From Methanofollis sp. (GTDB taxonomy: Archaea > Halobacteriota > Methanomicrobia > Methanomicrobiales > Methanofollaceae): DNA of 40,762 nucleotides. The stretch lies in contig JASGMW010000005.1 of the NCBI GenBank assembly GCA_030156225.1, positions 1-40,762 on the forward strand. Direction: 5' to 3'. Positions 7,787 through 15,398 of the stretch are shown piece by piece (the stretch's first letter is position 1; each line of letters starts with the position of its first letter). The position numbers and the translations under genes are program-made. The notes under the pieces were generated by a model, which was not told where the DNA came from, searched no databases, and was given only the letters and a program-made list of their open reading frames with translations.

Positions 7787-9322
7787 ATGACATCGTCCAA
7801 CATCACCGGAAAACTCCGGGAACTGGAGAAGGAGGTCGGCGCCCTCTCGCCGATGCAGAAGATCCTCCTCGGCACCGACGGCTCGGTGACCACCCTTCTT
7901 GAGAACGCGCTGGGCTGCGAGGTGACCGTGCACACGCTCTCTCAGGAGGTGGTCTCTGCCGATGAGCACACGGCGGCGTCCCTCGGGATCTGTCCGGGAG
8001 AGCAGGTCAACCACCGTATCGTGACCCTGAACGAGAGCGGGAGCGGGAAGGCGCTCCTGTACGCAGTGTCGGACACCCCGCTCTCCCGGCTTGATCCCTC
8101 GTTCAGAGACGACCTGATGCGGGCCGACATCCCGATCGGACGGATCATGCGGATGCACCGGATCGAGGCGCGCCGTGAGATCGACGACGTGAGGATGTGC
8201 CGGGCCGGCTCCGCCATCAGCGACGTCTTCGGCATTTTCCGCCATGAACCGCTGCTCTCCCGTCGGTACCGGATCATCACCGGCGGAGAACCCCTGATCG
8301 CCATCAGGGAGACCTTCCCGTACTGCAATTTCACCGACGAGGCCGGGGTGATCGTGGAGGCGACGGCACGGATCCACATGGCCCTCATCGACATGAATGG
8401 GAGTTCAGGGCGGGTCGACGGCGGGATCGGCCTCTCGGTCGAGGATCCGGCCGTCGTGGTCGCGGCGAAGCGAAGCGGCGAACTCTCGGTCAGAGGGGAG
8501 GGAGAGAGCGCGGAACGGGTGAAAAAGACGGCGGAAACGATCCTTGCCGCGCTGGGCGTCCGGGGAGGCGCCGAGATCACGGTGCACCGTACCTACCCCG
8601 GGCATATCGGTCTCGGAAGCGGCACCCAGCTCGACCTTGCCATCGCCCGCGCCCTCTGCGAACTCTACCGGCCCATGCCCGTCAGGGAGATCGCGGCGAT
8701 CGCCGGGAGGGGCGGGACGTCGGGGATCGGGACCGCCGTATTCGAGTCGGGCGGCTTCATCCTCGACGGCGGACACAGTTTCGGTCCATCAGGAGAAAAG
8801 TCCGACTTCAGGCCGTCGTCGGCATCGGGCGGGGTGAGGCCCGCGCCGGTGCTCTTCAGACACCCGTTCCCCGAGGACTGGCAGATCCTGCTGGCCACTC
8901 CTGACGTTCAGGCCGGCGCAAGCGGGAGGGCCGAGGCCGACATCTTCAGGCGGCACTGCCCGGTGCCCGTCGGCGACGTGCAGGCACTCTGTCACGCCGT
9001 CCTGATGCAGATGCTGCCGGGGATCGTTGAAAAAGACCTCGACCTCTTCGGGACGGCGGTGAACGCAATCCAGGGTCTCGGGCTCAAACGGGTCGAACAC
9101 AGCCTTCAGCCCCCCCTCATCCGCGACCTCGTCGCCGCCCTGGGGACCACCGATGCCGCAGGCGTCGGACTGAGCTCCTTCGGGCCGACGGTCTACGCGA
9201 TCGGCGACACCGGCATGCAGGACGCCCTCAGTGCCGCAAAGGGGGCGATGGCGGAGACCGGAGGAACGATGGTCCTCACCCGCGCCCGGAACCGCGGGGC
9301 TGAGGTCAGGGCATCTTTCTGA
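7787..9322 (+). CDS. mptG: Fusion: chorismate lyase (DUF98) + beta-ribofuranosylhydroxybenzene/aminobenzene 5'-phosphate synthase
   Basis: 511 residues in one unbroken frame with two domains. Residues 1 to about 183 resemble the DUF98/chorismate pyruvate-lyase family: conserved arginine-rich strands around RIMRMHRIEARREI (119-132) and the closing GGEPLIAIRETFPYC (166-180). This domain would make 4-hydroxybenzoate from chorismate. Residues from about 188 to the end are the GHMP-kinase-like MptG: EATARIHMALIDMNGS, then the phosphate loop GHIGLGSGTQLDLA (272-285), GRGGTSGIGTAVFE and GVGLSSFGPTVYAI. MptG condenses PRPP with 4-hydroxybenzoate, releasing CO2 and pyrophosphate, an early committed step of methanopterin synthesis. 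The fusion thus joins a substrate-making enzyme to its consumer. The domain boundary is estimated by eye. The coenzyme made here is the substrate carrier of mch, encoded downstream. Confidence 0.88.
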   Translation: MTSSNITGKLRELEKEVGALSPMQKILLGTDGSVTTLLENALGCEVTVHTLSQEVVSADEHTAASLGICPGEQVNHRIVTLNESGSGKALLYAVSDTPLSRLDPSFRDDLMRADIPIGRIMRMHRIEARREIDDVRMCRAGSAISDVFGIFRHEPLLSRRYRIITGGEPLIAIRETFPYCNFTDEAGVIVEATARIHMALIDMNGSSGRVDGGIGLSVEDPAVVVAAKRSGELSVRGEGESAERVKKTAETILAALGVRGGAEITVHRTYPGHIGLGSGTQLDLAIARALCELYRPMPVREIAAIAGRGGTSGIGTAVFESGGFILDGGHSFGPSGEKSDFRPSSASGGVRPAPVLFRHPFPEDWQILLATPDVQAGASGRAEADIFRRHCPVPVGDVQALCHAVLMQMLPGIVEKDLDLFGTAVNAIQGLGLKRVEHSLQPPLIRDLVAALGTTDAAGVGLSSFGPTVYAIGDTGMQDALSAAKGAMAETGGTMVLTRARNRGAEVRASF

Positions 9323-9370
9323 ATCACCGAACACATATACACACATTATAGATACCCTGCACATACTCTA

Positions 9371-9952
9371 GTGAGTACTATGCCGGCAAAAAAGACCCTT
9401 ACCCTCGGGATCACCGTCAACCTGGACAACTACGAGAACCTCCGCCTGGAAGTGAGCGGGGAGGTCGAATCGAATACGGACGCCGACGAACTCGCAGGCT
9501 TCCTCGACGCCACTCTCTCCCGTCTCGGCAGAGGGGACGAAGCAACCGCAGAACGGGTGGATGCCTACCGAAAGCGTGTTTTTTCAATCAAGACGGCTAA
9601 AAAATCCGCTGAAGCCCGGGAACAGACGGTGCTGACACCTGCGGAAGCAAAAATCCCTCTCGAACCCGTGGCGATGCCCGGCCCTGTACCGGAGGGCGTG
9701 AAGGACGCGTCGGAAACCGCACCGACGGCAGCAGCACCAGAACAGACGATCATATCGGACCCCCTGCCGGCGGCAGCGGCGACGCCCGCACCAGAAACAC
9801 CGGTGAAAAAGGCGCCCGAGCCCGTGACGACACCAATGCTCTGCGAGGAGTGCGGAGCCGACGTGACAAAGACACAGAAGCAGATGAGCCAGCTCTTCCT
9901 GAACCGGACGCTCTGCAAGGCCTGCATGGACCGGCTCACCCACTCGCGCTGA
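9371..9952 (+). CDS. Uncharacterised protein with C-terminal zinc-finger motif
   Basis: 193 residues from the GTG at 9371; an in-frame ATG at 9380 is an equally good start. Three parts are visible: an N-terminal domain of about 75 residues (TLGITVNLDNYENLRLEVSGEVE and so on); a long Ala/Pro/Glu/Thr-rich linker (about 80-155), probably disordered; and a C-terminal zinc-binding segment with CEEC and CKAC pairs separated by about 18 residues. The layout suggests a nucleic-acid- or protein-binding adaptor; no catalytic motif is present. A TATA-like ATTATAGATA at 9346-9355 lies about 20-30 bases before the start, consistent with a leaderless message. It sits directly before the orc1/cdc6 gene, with a separate promoter between them. 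Function unknown. Confidence 0.75.
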   Translation: MSTMPAKKTLTLGITVNLDNYENLRLEVSGEVESNTDADELAGFLDATLSRLGRGDEATAERVDAYRKRVFSIKTAKKSAEAREQTVLTPAEAKIPLEPVAMPGPVPEGVKDASETAPTAAAPEQTIISDPLPAAAATPAPETPVKKAPEPVTTPMLCEECGADVTKTQKQMSQLFLNRTLCKACMDRLTHSR

Positions 9953-9974
9953 GCGCAAACAGGGATCGGCGACC

Positions 9975-9982
9975 TATATATA
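9975..9982 (+). promoter_or_regulatory. TATA box of the orc1/cdc6 gene
   Basis: TATATATA centred about 26 bases before the ATG at 10005. This spacing is that expected between an archaeal TATA box and the transcription start, so the mRNA is probably leaderless. Confidence 0.7.
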
Positions 9983-10004
9983 GAGACGGCGCGAGGGATC
10001 ACTG

Positions 10005-11129
10005 ATGAAACGGGATCTGCTCATGTGGGACGAAACGCTGTTTCGAGACCCCGAAGTATTTGAAATCGATTACATCCCGGAGCAGTTCAACTACCGTGAA
10101 ACACAGATCCAGGAACTCGCCTTCCAGATCAAACCCGGTCTCCGGGGCGGTCGTCCCCTGAACACCATCTGCAAAGGACTTCCCGGCACCGGCAAGACGA
10201 CGAGCGTGCGCAAACTCTTCGTCCAGATCGAGGAGTCCACCAGAAAACTGATCCCGGTCTACATCAACTGTCAGATCGACAACACCAAGTTCGCAATCTT
10301 CGCCCAGATCTATCAGAAATTGTCTGGCCATCTCCCGCCAGCCTCAGGCACCTCGTTCAAGCAGATCTTCGACGCCGTCGCCCGCATCCTCCAGAAGGAG
10401 GAGACCGTCCTCCTCGTCGCCCTCGACGACGCCAACTACCTGCTGTACGAGAACGAGATCAACAAGGTCCTCTACGCACTCCTGAGGGCGCACGAGGCCT
10501 ACCCGGGCACGCGGATCGGGGTGATCACCATTATCTCAGATCTGAGCGTCGACCTCTCGCGCGAGGTGGACCCGCGGGTCGCATCGGTCTTTCGGCCGAC
10601 CGAGATCTATTTTTCACCCTATTCCGCCGGGGAAATCAGGCACATCCTCACCGAGCGGGCGCTCGCCGGCCTGTATCCGGGCGTGCTCTCCGATACGATG
10701 CTCGATCTCGTCGTCGAGCAGACGATGAAGAGCGGCGACCTGCGGGTCGGGATCGACCTGCTGAAGCGAGCCACGCTGGACGCCGAAAAGGATGCCCGCC
10801 GGCGGATCGAGGAGGAGGACATCTGCCGCGCATACCAGGTCTCAAAGTACCTTCACCTCACCTTCACCCTGAGAACCCTGAAGACCGAGGAGAAAAACCT
10901 GCTCGGGACGATCGCCGAAATGAGTGCCGGCGGCGAGGAAATGAATGCCGGCGAGGTTTATAAACGGGTAAAACAGAAAGAAAAACTCGGGTACACCCGA
11001 TTCTACGAGATCGTCAAGAAGCTGGACGCAATGCGGCTGATCAACCTCGATTACAGGGAGGGAAAGGGGAGAACGCGCGTGATTACCCTGCGATACGAGC
11101 CGCAGCGCGTCCTCGAACTGCTGACCTGA
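10005..11129 (+). CDS. Orc1/Cdc6-type replication initiation ATPase
   Basis: 374 residues. Order of domains: short N-terminal arm, AAA+ ATPase with Walker A GLPGTGKTT (58-66) and Walker B LLVALDDANYL (136-146, D141/D142), the lid domain, and a C-terminal winged helix (about 290-374: EKLGYTRFYEIVKKLDAMRLI). Such proteins bind origin recognition boxes and load the MCM helicase. The Walker B reads DDAN rather than the usual DEID, so this may be a paralogue rather than the principal initiator; that is inference. No origin-like repeats or AT-rich unwinding region are visible in the short gaps on either side, so the gene does not appear to sit at an origin in this window. Confidence 0.85.
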   Translation: MKRDLLMWDETLFRDPEVFEIDYIPEQFNYRETQIQELAFQIKPGLRGGRPLNTICKGLPGTGKTTSVRKLFVQIEESTRKLIPVYINCQIDNTKFAIFAQIYQKLSGHLPPASGTSFKQIFDAVARILQKEETVLLVALDDANYLLYENEINKVLYALLRAHEAYPGTRIGVITIISDLSVDLSREVDPRVASVFRPTEIYFSPYSAGEIRHILTERALAGLYPGVLSDTMLDLVVEQTMKSGDLRVGIDLLKRATLDAEKDARRRIEEEDICRAYQVSKYLHLTFTLRTLKTEEKNLLGTIAEMSAGGEEMNAGEVYKRVKQKEKLGYTRFYEIVKKLDAMRLINLDYREGKGRTRVITLRYEPQRVLELLT

Positions 11130-11191
11130 ACGATCGATTGGCAAGTCTTATCTATTCCCTTTGCGTTGTTTATGTGAATGGTGATATTTCC

Positions 11192-12136
11192 ATGCTGAGC
11201 GTGAATGAACAGGCCCTTGATATATTCAACGACATTTTCGAATATCCAGAAGACTACAATGCTGCCGCCCACGAACTGGACAACGGGGCGCGGATCGTCG
11301 ATGCGGGGGTAAGCGTAAACGGCGGATACCGGGCAGGACGTGTTTTCACGGACATCTGCCTCGGCGGGCTCGCCGAGATCAACTTCACCATGGGGGCGAT
11401 CAAAGGGATCCCGATGCCTTTCATCGAGGTCTCCACCGATTTTCCGGCGATCGCCTGCCTCGGTGCCCAGAAAGCGGGCTGGACCATCAAGGTCGGCAAC
11501 TACTTCGCGATGGGGTCGGGACCGGCACGCGCCCTCTCTCTCAAGCCCAGACACACCTATGAGGTGATCGGCTACGAGGACGAGTGCGATACGGCCGTGA
11601 TCTGCCTGGAGAGCGACCACCTGCCGAACGGCGAGGTCATGCAGACGATCGCAGAGTCCTGCAAGGTGGATGTCGCCAATACCTGCGCCATCGTCGCCCC
11701 GACCTCCTCGATCGTCGGCTCCATCCAGGTCTCAGGCCGCTGCGTCGAGACTGCGGTCTACAAACTCAACGAGTTGGGCTTCGACACCAGAAAGATCATC
11801 GCCGGTTTCGGCACCGCACCAATTCCGCCGGTCCGCGGTTCGAAACTCGCCATGGGCGTCACAAACGACGCCACCATCTATCACGGCCAGATCTCCCTGA
11901 CGATGAAGGCGCCCGAGATCAGGGATTACCTTGAAAAGATTCCGTCCTGCACATCGCAGGGCTATGGCAAGCCCTTCAACGAGATCTTCAAGGAGGCGGG
12001 CTACGACTTCTACAAGATCGACACCTCGCTCTTCTCCCCGGCAGAGGTGATCATCAACGAGCTCTCCGAGGGCGTGGTCTACCGCGTCGGCGAGGTCAGC
12101 GACGATGTGACCCTGAAGTCCTTCGGCCTTCAGTGA
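11192..12136 (+). CDS. mch: N5,N10-methenyltetrahydromethanopterin cyclohydrolase
   Basis: 314 residues, the normal size. Mch converts 5-formyl-tetrahydromethanopterin to the methenyl form, the third step of CO2 reduction to methane, in the cytoplasm. The sequence is close to known Mch throughout: LSVNEQALDIFNDI at the start, VGNYFAMGSGPARALS in the middle (substrate-binding region) and GFGTAPIPPVRGSKLAMGVTNDA later. The frame is open upstream to 11138, but the ATG at 11192 gives the family N-terminus, and a GGTGAT ribosome site lies at 11180-11185, 6 bases before it. An AT-rich TTATCTATT at 11148-11156 is the probable TATA box, giving a leader of about 15 bases. Confidence 0.95.
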   Translation: MLSVNEQALDIFNDIFEYPEDYNAAAHELDNGARIVDAGVSVNGGYRAGRVFTDICLGGLAEINFTMGAIKGIPMPFIEVSTDFPAIACLGAQKAGWTIKVGNYFAMGSGPARALSLKPRHTYEVIGYEDECDTAVICLESDHLPNGEVMQTIAESCKVDVANTCAIVAPTSSIVGSIQVSGRCVETAVYKLNELGFDTRKIIAGFGTAPIPPVRGSKLAMGVTNDATIYHGQISLTMKAPEIRDYLEKIPSCTSQGYGKPFNEIFKEAGYDFYKIDTSLFSPAEVIINELSEGVVYRVGEVSDDVTLKSFGLQ

Positions 12137-12140
12137 ATAC

Positions 12141-12179
12141 TTTTTTTCGGAGAATCGAGAAAGGAAGGAGGTTTCCTTC
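12141..12179. terminator. Terminator region between convergent mch and nitroreductase
   Basis: Seven T at 12141-12147 follow the mch stop directly. Just beyond is an 8-bp perfect hairpin (GAAAGGAA at 12159-12166, TTTCCTTC at 12172-12179, 5-base loop) in the short gap between the two convergent genes. Confidence 0.55.
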
Positions 12180-12185
12180 CCGCGA

Positions 12186-12767
12186 TCATCTGACCCAGGC
12201 GATCTCGGGTTCGCGCCGCGGCGGTTTTTCCGGGATCTCCTTCGGGTAGCCGAAGGCGATCGGCGCCACGATCATCCACCCTTCAGGCACCTTCAGTTCT
12301 TTCATCAGCCCGGGGTTGTCGGCGACCGGGCCTATGGATCCGATCCAGCAACTCCCGACCCCCAGCGCATGGGCGGCAAGCATCATGTTCCCGGCGCAGA
12401 GCGTGCAGTCATAGGTGCTGAAATGGCTTTTTTCTTTCCCGAGAACGAGGACGAGCACGGCCGCCCCATAGAAGATGTTGAAATCCTTTGAAGAGAGCAA
12501 TATTTTCTGCTCCACCGCCTCGGGAGTGGTCATATCCTTCAGATTGAGGAGCAGGATCGGCTTGCAGTAGTCGGAGATCCTCTTCATCAGGTCGTGGTCG
12601 CGGACGACGACAAAACGCCACGGCTGAAGACCGAGCGTTGTCGGGGCATGGATCCCCGCATGAATGATCGAGAGCACGGTCTCGTCGTCGAGGTAGCGGT
12701 CCTCATAGGCGCGGATGCTCCGCCGCCCCTGGATGGCGTCCAGGACTTCGTCGGCATGTGGTGACAT
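12186..12767 (-). CDS. Nitroreductase family flavoprotein
   Basis: 193 residues. It shows the nitroreductase layout: RRSIRAYEDRYLDDETV at the N-terminus (FMN phosphate-binding arginines), HAPTTLGLQPWRFVVV for the flavin site, and AAHALGVGSCWIGSI plus APIAFGYPKEIPEKPPR at the C-terminus. FMN-dependent NAD(P)H oxidoreductase; the natural substrate cannot be predicted. The frame is open to 12785, but the TATA box at 12791-12798 puts transcription start at about 12767, exactly on the ATG chosen here, so a leaderless start decides the call. It is convergent with mch and shows no operon partner. Confidence 0.85.
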   Translation of the reverse strand: MSPHADEVLDAIQGRRSIRAYEDRYLDDETVLSIIHAGIHAPTTLGLQPWRFVVVRDHDLMKRISDYCKPILLLNLKDMTTPEAVEQKILLSSKDFNIFYGAAVLVLVLGKEKSHFSTYDCTLCAGNMMLAAHALGVGSCWIGSIGPVADNPGLMKELKVPEGWMIVAPIAFGYPKEIPEKPPRREPEIAWVR

Positions 12768-12790
12768 AGAAACGCCCTCGTTCATCCAGG

Positions 12791-12798
12791 TATATATA
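12791..12798 (-). promoter_or_regulatory. TATA box of the nitroreductase gene
   Basis: TATATATA on the minus strand, centred about 27 bases upstream of the ATG at 12767. This supports a leaderless transcript and the shorter start. Confidence 0.65.
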
Positions 12799-12943
12799 GG
12801 TTCGTCTGGACCTCGATAGGAAACGCCTGGCGCACCCTATCGCCATCCCACGGTGTGCAGACAGGGAACGGTCGCGAACTGTCCCTGCCGCAACAGATCG
12901 ATAAGAAGGCGGCGGTGAAGACCAGGTGCAGGGGGTAAATGCC

Positions 12944-13355
12944 ATGTCCGAAGAGATTGCCCTCGGGAAGGAGTTCAAACTGGCCATCCTGTTCAGGGCT
13001 TATTATTTCCTTTTCCTCATTGTCGTCGTACTGCTGGTCGACTTTCTGATCCTCACGGCAGCTCTCGCCGGCGCCCCTTTCTGGGTGACGCCCGGAACGG
13101 CACTGGCGACTGCGGCCGAACTCATGGGCATCGAAGACCCGGAGCCACCCGCCGGTGGCGGCAGTGACCGGCGGCACGGAGATATCAGGCGAAGACGGCG
13201 ACGTGCTCACGGAGTTGCAGGCGATCAGGCGTCTGCTCGAAGGGATGGCCGGGGAGAAGTTTGGAGAGTACCCGGACGTTCCGGCACCGGGAAAACAACA
13301 GAGATATATGATCCCGGGTGCAACGATAGACGGTATTTTTGGGCCTGTGGTCTAG
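12944..13355 (+). pseudogene. Small membrane protein with a reading-frame break near 13140-13175
   Basis: From the ATG at 12944 (GGGGGT ribosome site upstream) the frame encodes SEEIALGKEFKLAILF, then a strong membrane helix (YYFLFLIVVVLLVDFLILTAAL), then APFWVTPGTALATAAELMGIEDPEPP. After about 13150 this frame turns into arginine-rich, atypical codons. The +1 frame from the same point reads as normal coding: EDGDVLTELQAIRRLLEGMA, EKFGEYPDVPAPG and MIPGATIDGIFGPVV, stopping at 13355. The simplest reading is one small single-pass membrane protein (about 135 residues) whose gene carries a frameshift, through mutation, sequencing error or programmed slippage. The last 15 bases lie inside tRNA-Val. 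Function unknown. The alternative is a separate small gene with a GTG start at 13155. Confidence 0.5.
13303..13312 (+). promoter_or_regulatory. TATA box for tRNA-Val
   Basis: AGATATATGA-type box about 34 bases before the mature tRNA 5' end, leaving a short precursor leader. It lies within the 3' coding part of the broken membrane-protein gene. Confidence 0.45.
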
Positions 13356-13414
13356 TTGGTTATGACGTCGCCCTTACACGGCGAAGATCTCCGGTTCGAG
13401 TCCGGACAGGCCCA
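13341..13414 (+). tRNA. tRNA-Val (anticodon UAC)
   Basis: Full cloverleaf by hand: acceptor GGGCCTG (13341-13347) pairs with CAGGCCC (13407-13413), with discriminator A at 13414. The D arm is GTCT...TGAC with the loop AGTTGGTTA. The anticodon stem TCGCC/GGCGA encloses the loop CTTACAC, reading anticodon TAC. The T arm TCCGG/CCGGA encloses TTCGAGT. There is no intron and no encoded CCA. Confidence 0.95.
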
Positions 13415-13422
13415 TCGTAATC

Positions 13423-13454
13423 CGGACCCTCTGGTTGGTCGCCAGAGGGGTCCG
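13423..13454 (+). terminator. Strong hairpin just after tRNA-Val
   Basis: CGGACCCTCTGG (13423-13434) pairs with CCAGAGGGGTCCG (13442-13454) with one bulged G and a 7-base loop; a T7 run follows at 13483-13489. It may help end or process the tRNA transcript, or may be a repeat left by an insertion. Confidence 0.4.
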
Positions 13455-13494
13455 AATAGGAATCCACAGGTTCACGTTCCATTTTTTTGATCCT

Positions 13495-13776
13495 TTATTC
13501 GAGCGATGCAACACGCTCTTCAAGGGCAAGTTGGGCAACTGGTGGGGTAACTCCCTCGGCGCTCATCACAACATAGGCGCGCTGACCCCCATAATCCATT
13601 ACCCCACCCCCGGGAGGTAACGGGAGGATATAGAGCTGCCGATAAAAGGAAATAATCTGGTAAATCCGTTGCCGGCTTACCTGATGGTACTCCGCAAGAT
13701 CATGAACTGATTTTCCTCCTTTCCATTGACGAATGATACCTCGGATATCCCGGTCGGAAAGTTTGCTCACATCGAC
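13495..13776 (-). pseudogene. Transposase remnant: N-terminal helix-turn-helix only
   Basis: The segment reads VDVSKLSDRDIRGIIRQWKG, GKSVHDLAEYHQVSRQRIYQ and IISFYRQ, the N-terminal helix-turn-helix typical of transposases widespread in Methanomicrobia (a KLSDRDIR-IIRQ opening followed by an SRQRIYQI recognition helix). No DDE catalytic domain follows; instead the frame continues for about 45 dissimilar residues to a stop at 13495. There is no ATG at the expected place; the first usable codon is a GTG at 13770. It therefore looks like a scar left beside the tRNA gene. I see nothing convincing between 13777 and 13980 apart from a T6 tract (minus strand, 13986-13981) that ends the ABC operon. 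Confidence 0.5.
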
Positions 13777-13994
13777 ATATAAGGTTAATGTCAAATGATT
13801 ACGGGATACTACAGACTCGGAACTCTTACTGCAGAAAACCCGATGATGGATCGAACGGCAATACCCGACGGAAACGTGTGGTATTACGATTGAAGAGGAA
13901 AATACGTGGATGACGCGGATCCGGAATGCGGCGGTAACAAAATAGCATTTTTTGGGGGTCATTGCTCTCAGCACTCAACGAAAAAACTCCCCCC

Positions 13995-15398
13995 TCAAAA
14001 CCCGGCCACCTCCTTCCTGTCCCACTTCGCAACCCCCCTCCGCGCGACCCACCACCCCGCCGCAGGCAGCACCAGCGACATCATCGCATACCAGGGGTTC
14101 ATGAAGGAGAGGGCGATGAAGGCAACGAGCGGGACACCGATGGCAAGGAGATAGAGCACGAACACCCGCGGGTCGTAGAGGAGGACACTCGGGGAGAGAC
14201 CGGTCAGATAGACCGTCACCGCAAGGCCGTAGAAGGAGACCGAGAGGCAGAGCACCAGGGCGGGGAGGAGGTACGCCGCCTCCCCTGCAAGGACGGTGAC
14301 GAGGACTATGAAGGCGGCCGGGATGAGTTGCAGCACCGCAAAACCACAGATCTTGCTCTTCAGCACATCGGCAACGCTGAGGGGCAGGCAGGCGTACGGG
14401 CCGAAACTATCGAACATCGTGAGCCAGATGTACATCGTCGATGCGATCACGCCGGTGAGGACCGCAAAGAGAAGGAGGATGCTGTACCCCGGGAGGAAGG
14501 GGCCGAGCAGGGAGAGGCAGAACCAGATCACCCCGAGAGGGAGGAGAAAGGAGAAGAGGGTCTGGCCGACGGCGCTGCCGCTCCGAAAAAGATCGATGCA
14601 GTCCTTTGCCGCAAGGGCGGGGTATGGGAAGAGAGAAAAACGCCGGGTGAGAGGAGTGAGCATGTCCCTGTGGTGCTTCGCCCTCGCCGCAGACGCAGGC
14701 CGCATCAGGGCGATGGAGAGGGCAGCCAGGACGATGACAAACGCGCACGCCGCAAGGAGCGTCTCCCAGGAAAAGGTGCGGAAGAGCGCCAGCGGGAGGA
14801 AGAGGGCCACCGCGCCTGTCCCTGCAAGGTGTGCCGCCACAGCGGCAGCGGCGATGAACACGCAGACCGCGGCAAACAACCATTTTGAGCGGGTGTAGAC
14901 TATCGAGAGGAAGAACGCGGCCGCAAGTCCGGTGAGGAAGGAGAGAGAGAGTGTGAGCAGGAGAAGCGCCGGCACCGTCAGCGGGATGCCGACGAAGGGT
15001 GCGGCGACCGCGAACCCCGCGACAAAGGGGAGCACCCAGAGCACGAAGTAGTAGACCGTGTCCTTCACCACAAAGTTCAGGAAGATGAAACGCTCAGAGA
15101 GGGGTAGACTCCGTGCGGCATAGGCAAGACTGCTCGACTGCCCGAACCGCCGCTCCATCACCTCGTTCATGAGGAGGCCGAACGCCCCGATCATGAGGCC
15201 GAGCAGGAGAAAGAGGGCGTGCGTGACAAGGGCAAGGTCGCCGAAGGGAAGGATCGGCCTGATCAGAGGGAGGAGAAAAGCGCCCATGAACGCGATGGCG
15301 AAGATCAGCACCGGATAGAGGGCAAAGCTGAGGCTCCCGAACATCGTGGAGTGAATCCGCCACTCCTCCTTCATCATGCTCAGGAAAAACTCAAACAT
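13995..15398 (-). CDS. ABC exporter permease
   Basis: 467 residues, very hydrophobic, with roughly 10-12 membrane segments. It opens with a short cytoplasmic N-terminus (MFEFFLSMMKEEWRIHSTMFG) and ends with a basic tail. No substrate-binding or extracellular domain is visible, so it is the membrane half of an ABC-2-like exporter working with the ATPase encoded immediately upstream; the two genes overlap by 8 bases. The cargo is unknown. In archaea such two-gene exporters often handle drugs, lipids or peptides (family knowledge only). It is divergent from a TetR-family gene, which suggests regulated expression. Confidence 0.82.
   Translation of the reverse strand: MFEFFLSMMKEEWRIHSTMFGSLSFALYPVLIFAIAFMGAFLLPLIRPILPFGDLALVTHALFLLLGLMIGAFGLLMNEVMERRFGQSSSLAYAARSLPLSERFIFLNFVVKDTVYYFVLWVLPFVAGFAVAAPFVGIPLTVPALLLLTLSLSFLTGLAAAFFLSIVYTRSKWLFAAVCVFIAAAAVAAHLAGTGAVALFLPLALFRTFSWETLLAACAFVIVLAALSIALMRPASAARAKHHRDMLTPLTRRFSLFPYPALAAKDCIDLFRSGSAVGQTLFSFLLPLGVIWFCLSLLGPFLPGYSILLLFAVLTGVIASTMYIWLTMFDSFGPYACLPLSVADVLKSKICGFAVLQLIPAAFIVLVTVLAGEAAYLLPALVLCLSVSFYGLAVTVYLTGLSPSVLLYDPRVFVLYLLAIGVPLVAFIALSFMNPWYAMMSLVLPAAGWWVARRGVAKWDRKEVAGF

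Noticed and set aside
9953-10004. Replication origin beside orc1/cdc6
   Set aside because: Only 52 bases upstream and 62 downstream are free; no repeated origin recognition boxes or extended AT-rich unwinding region is visible.
13155-13355. Independent 66-residue gene
   Set aside because: It would start with GTG without a ribosome site; the reading fits better as the displaced C-terminal part of the membrane protein begun at 12944, though this is not certain.
13962-14888. 308-codon plus-strand frame opposite the ABC permease
   Set aside because: Composed mainly of charged residues, the usual mirror of a hydrophobic membrane protein read on the opposite strand.
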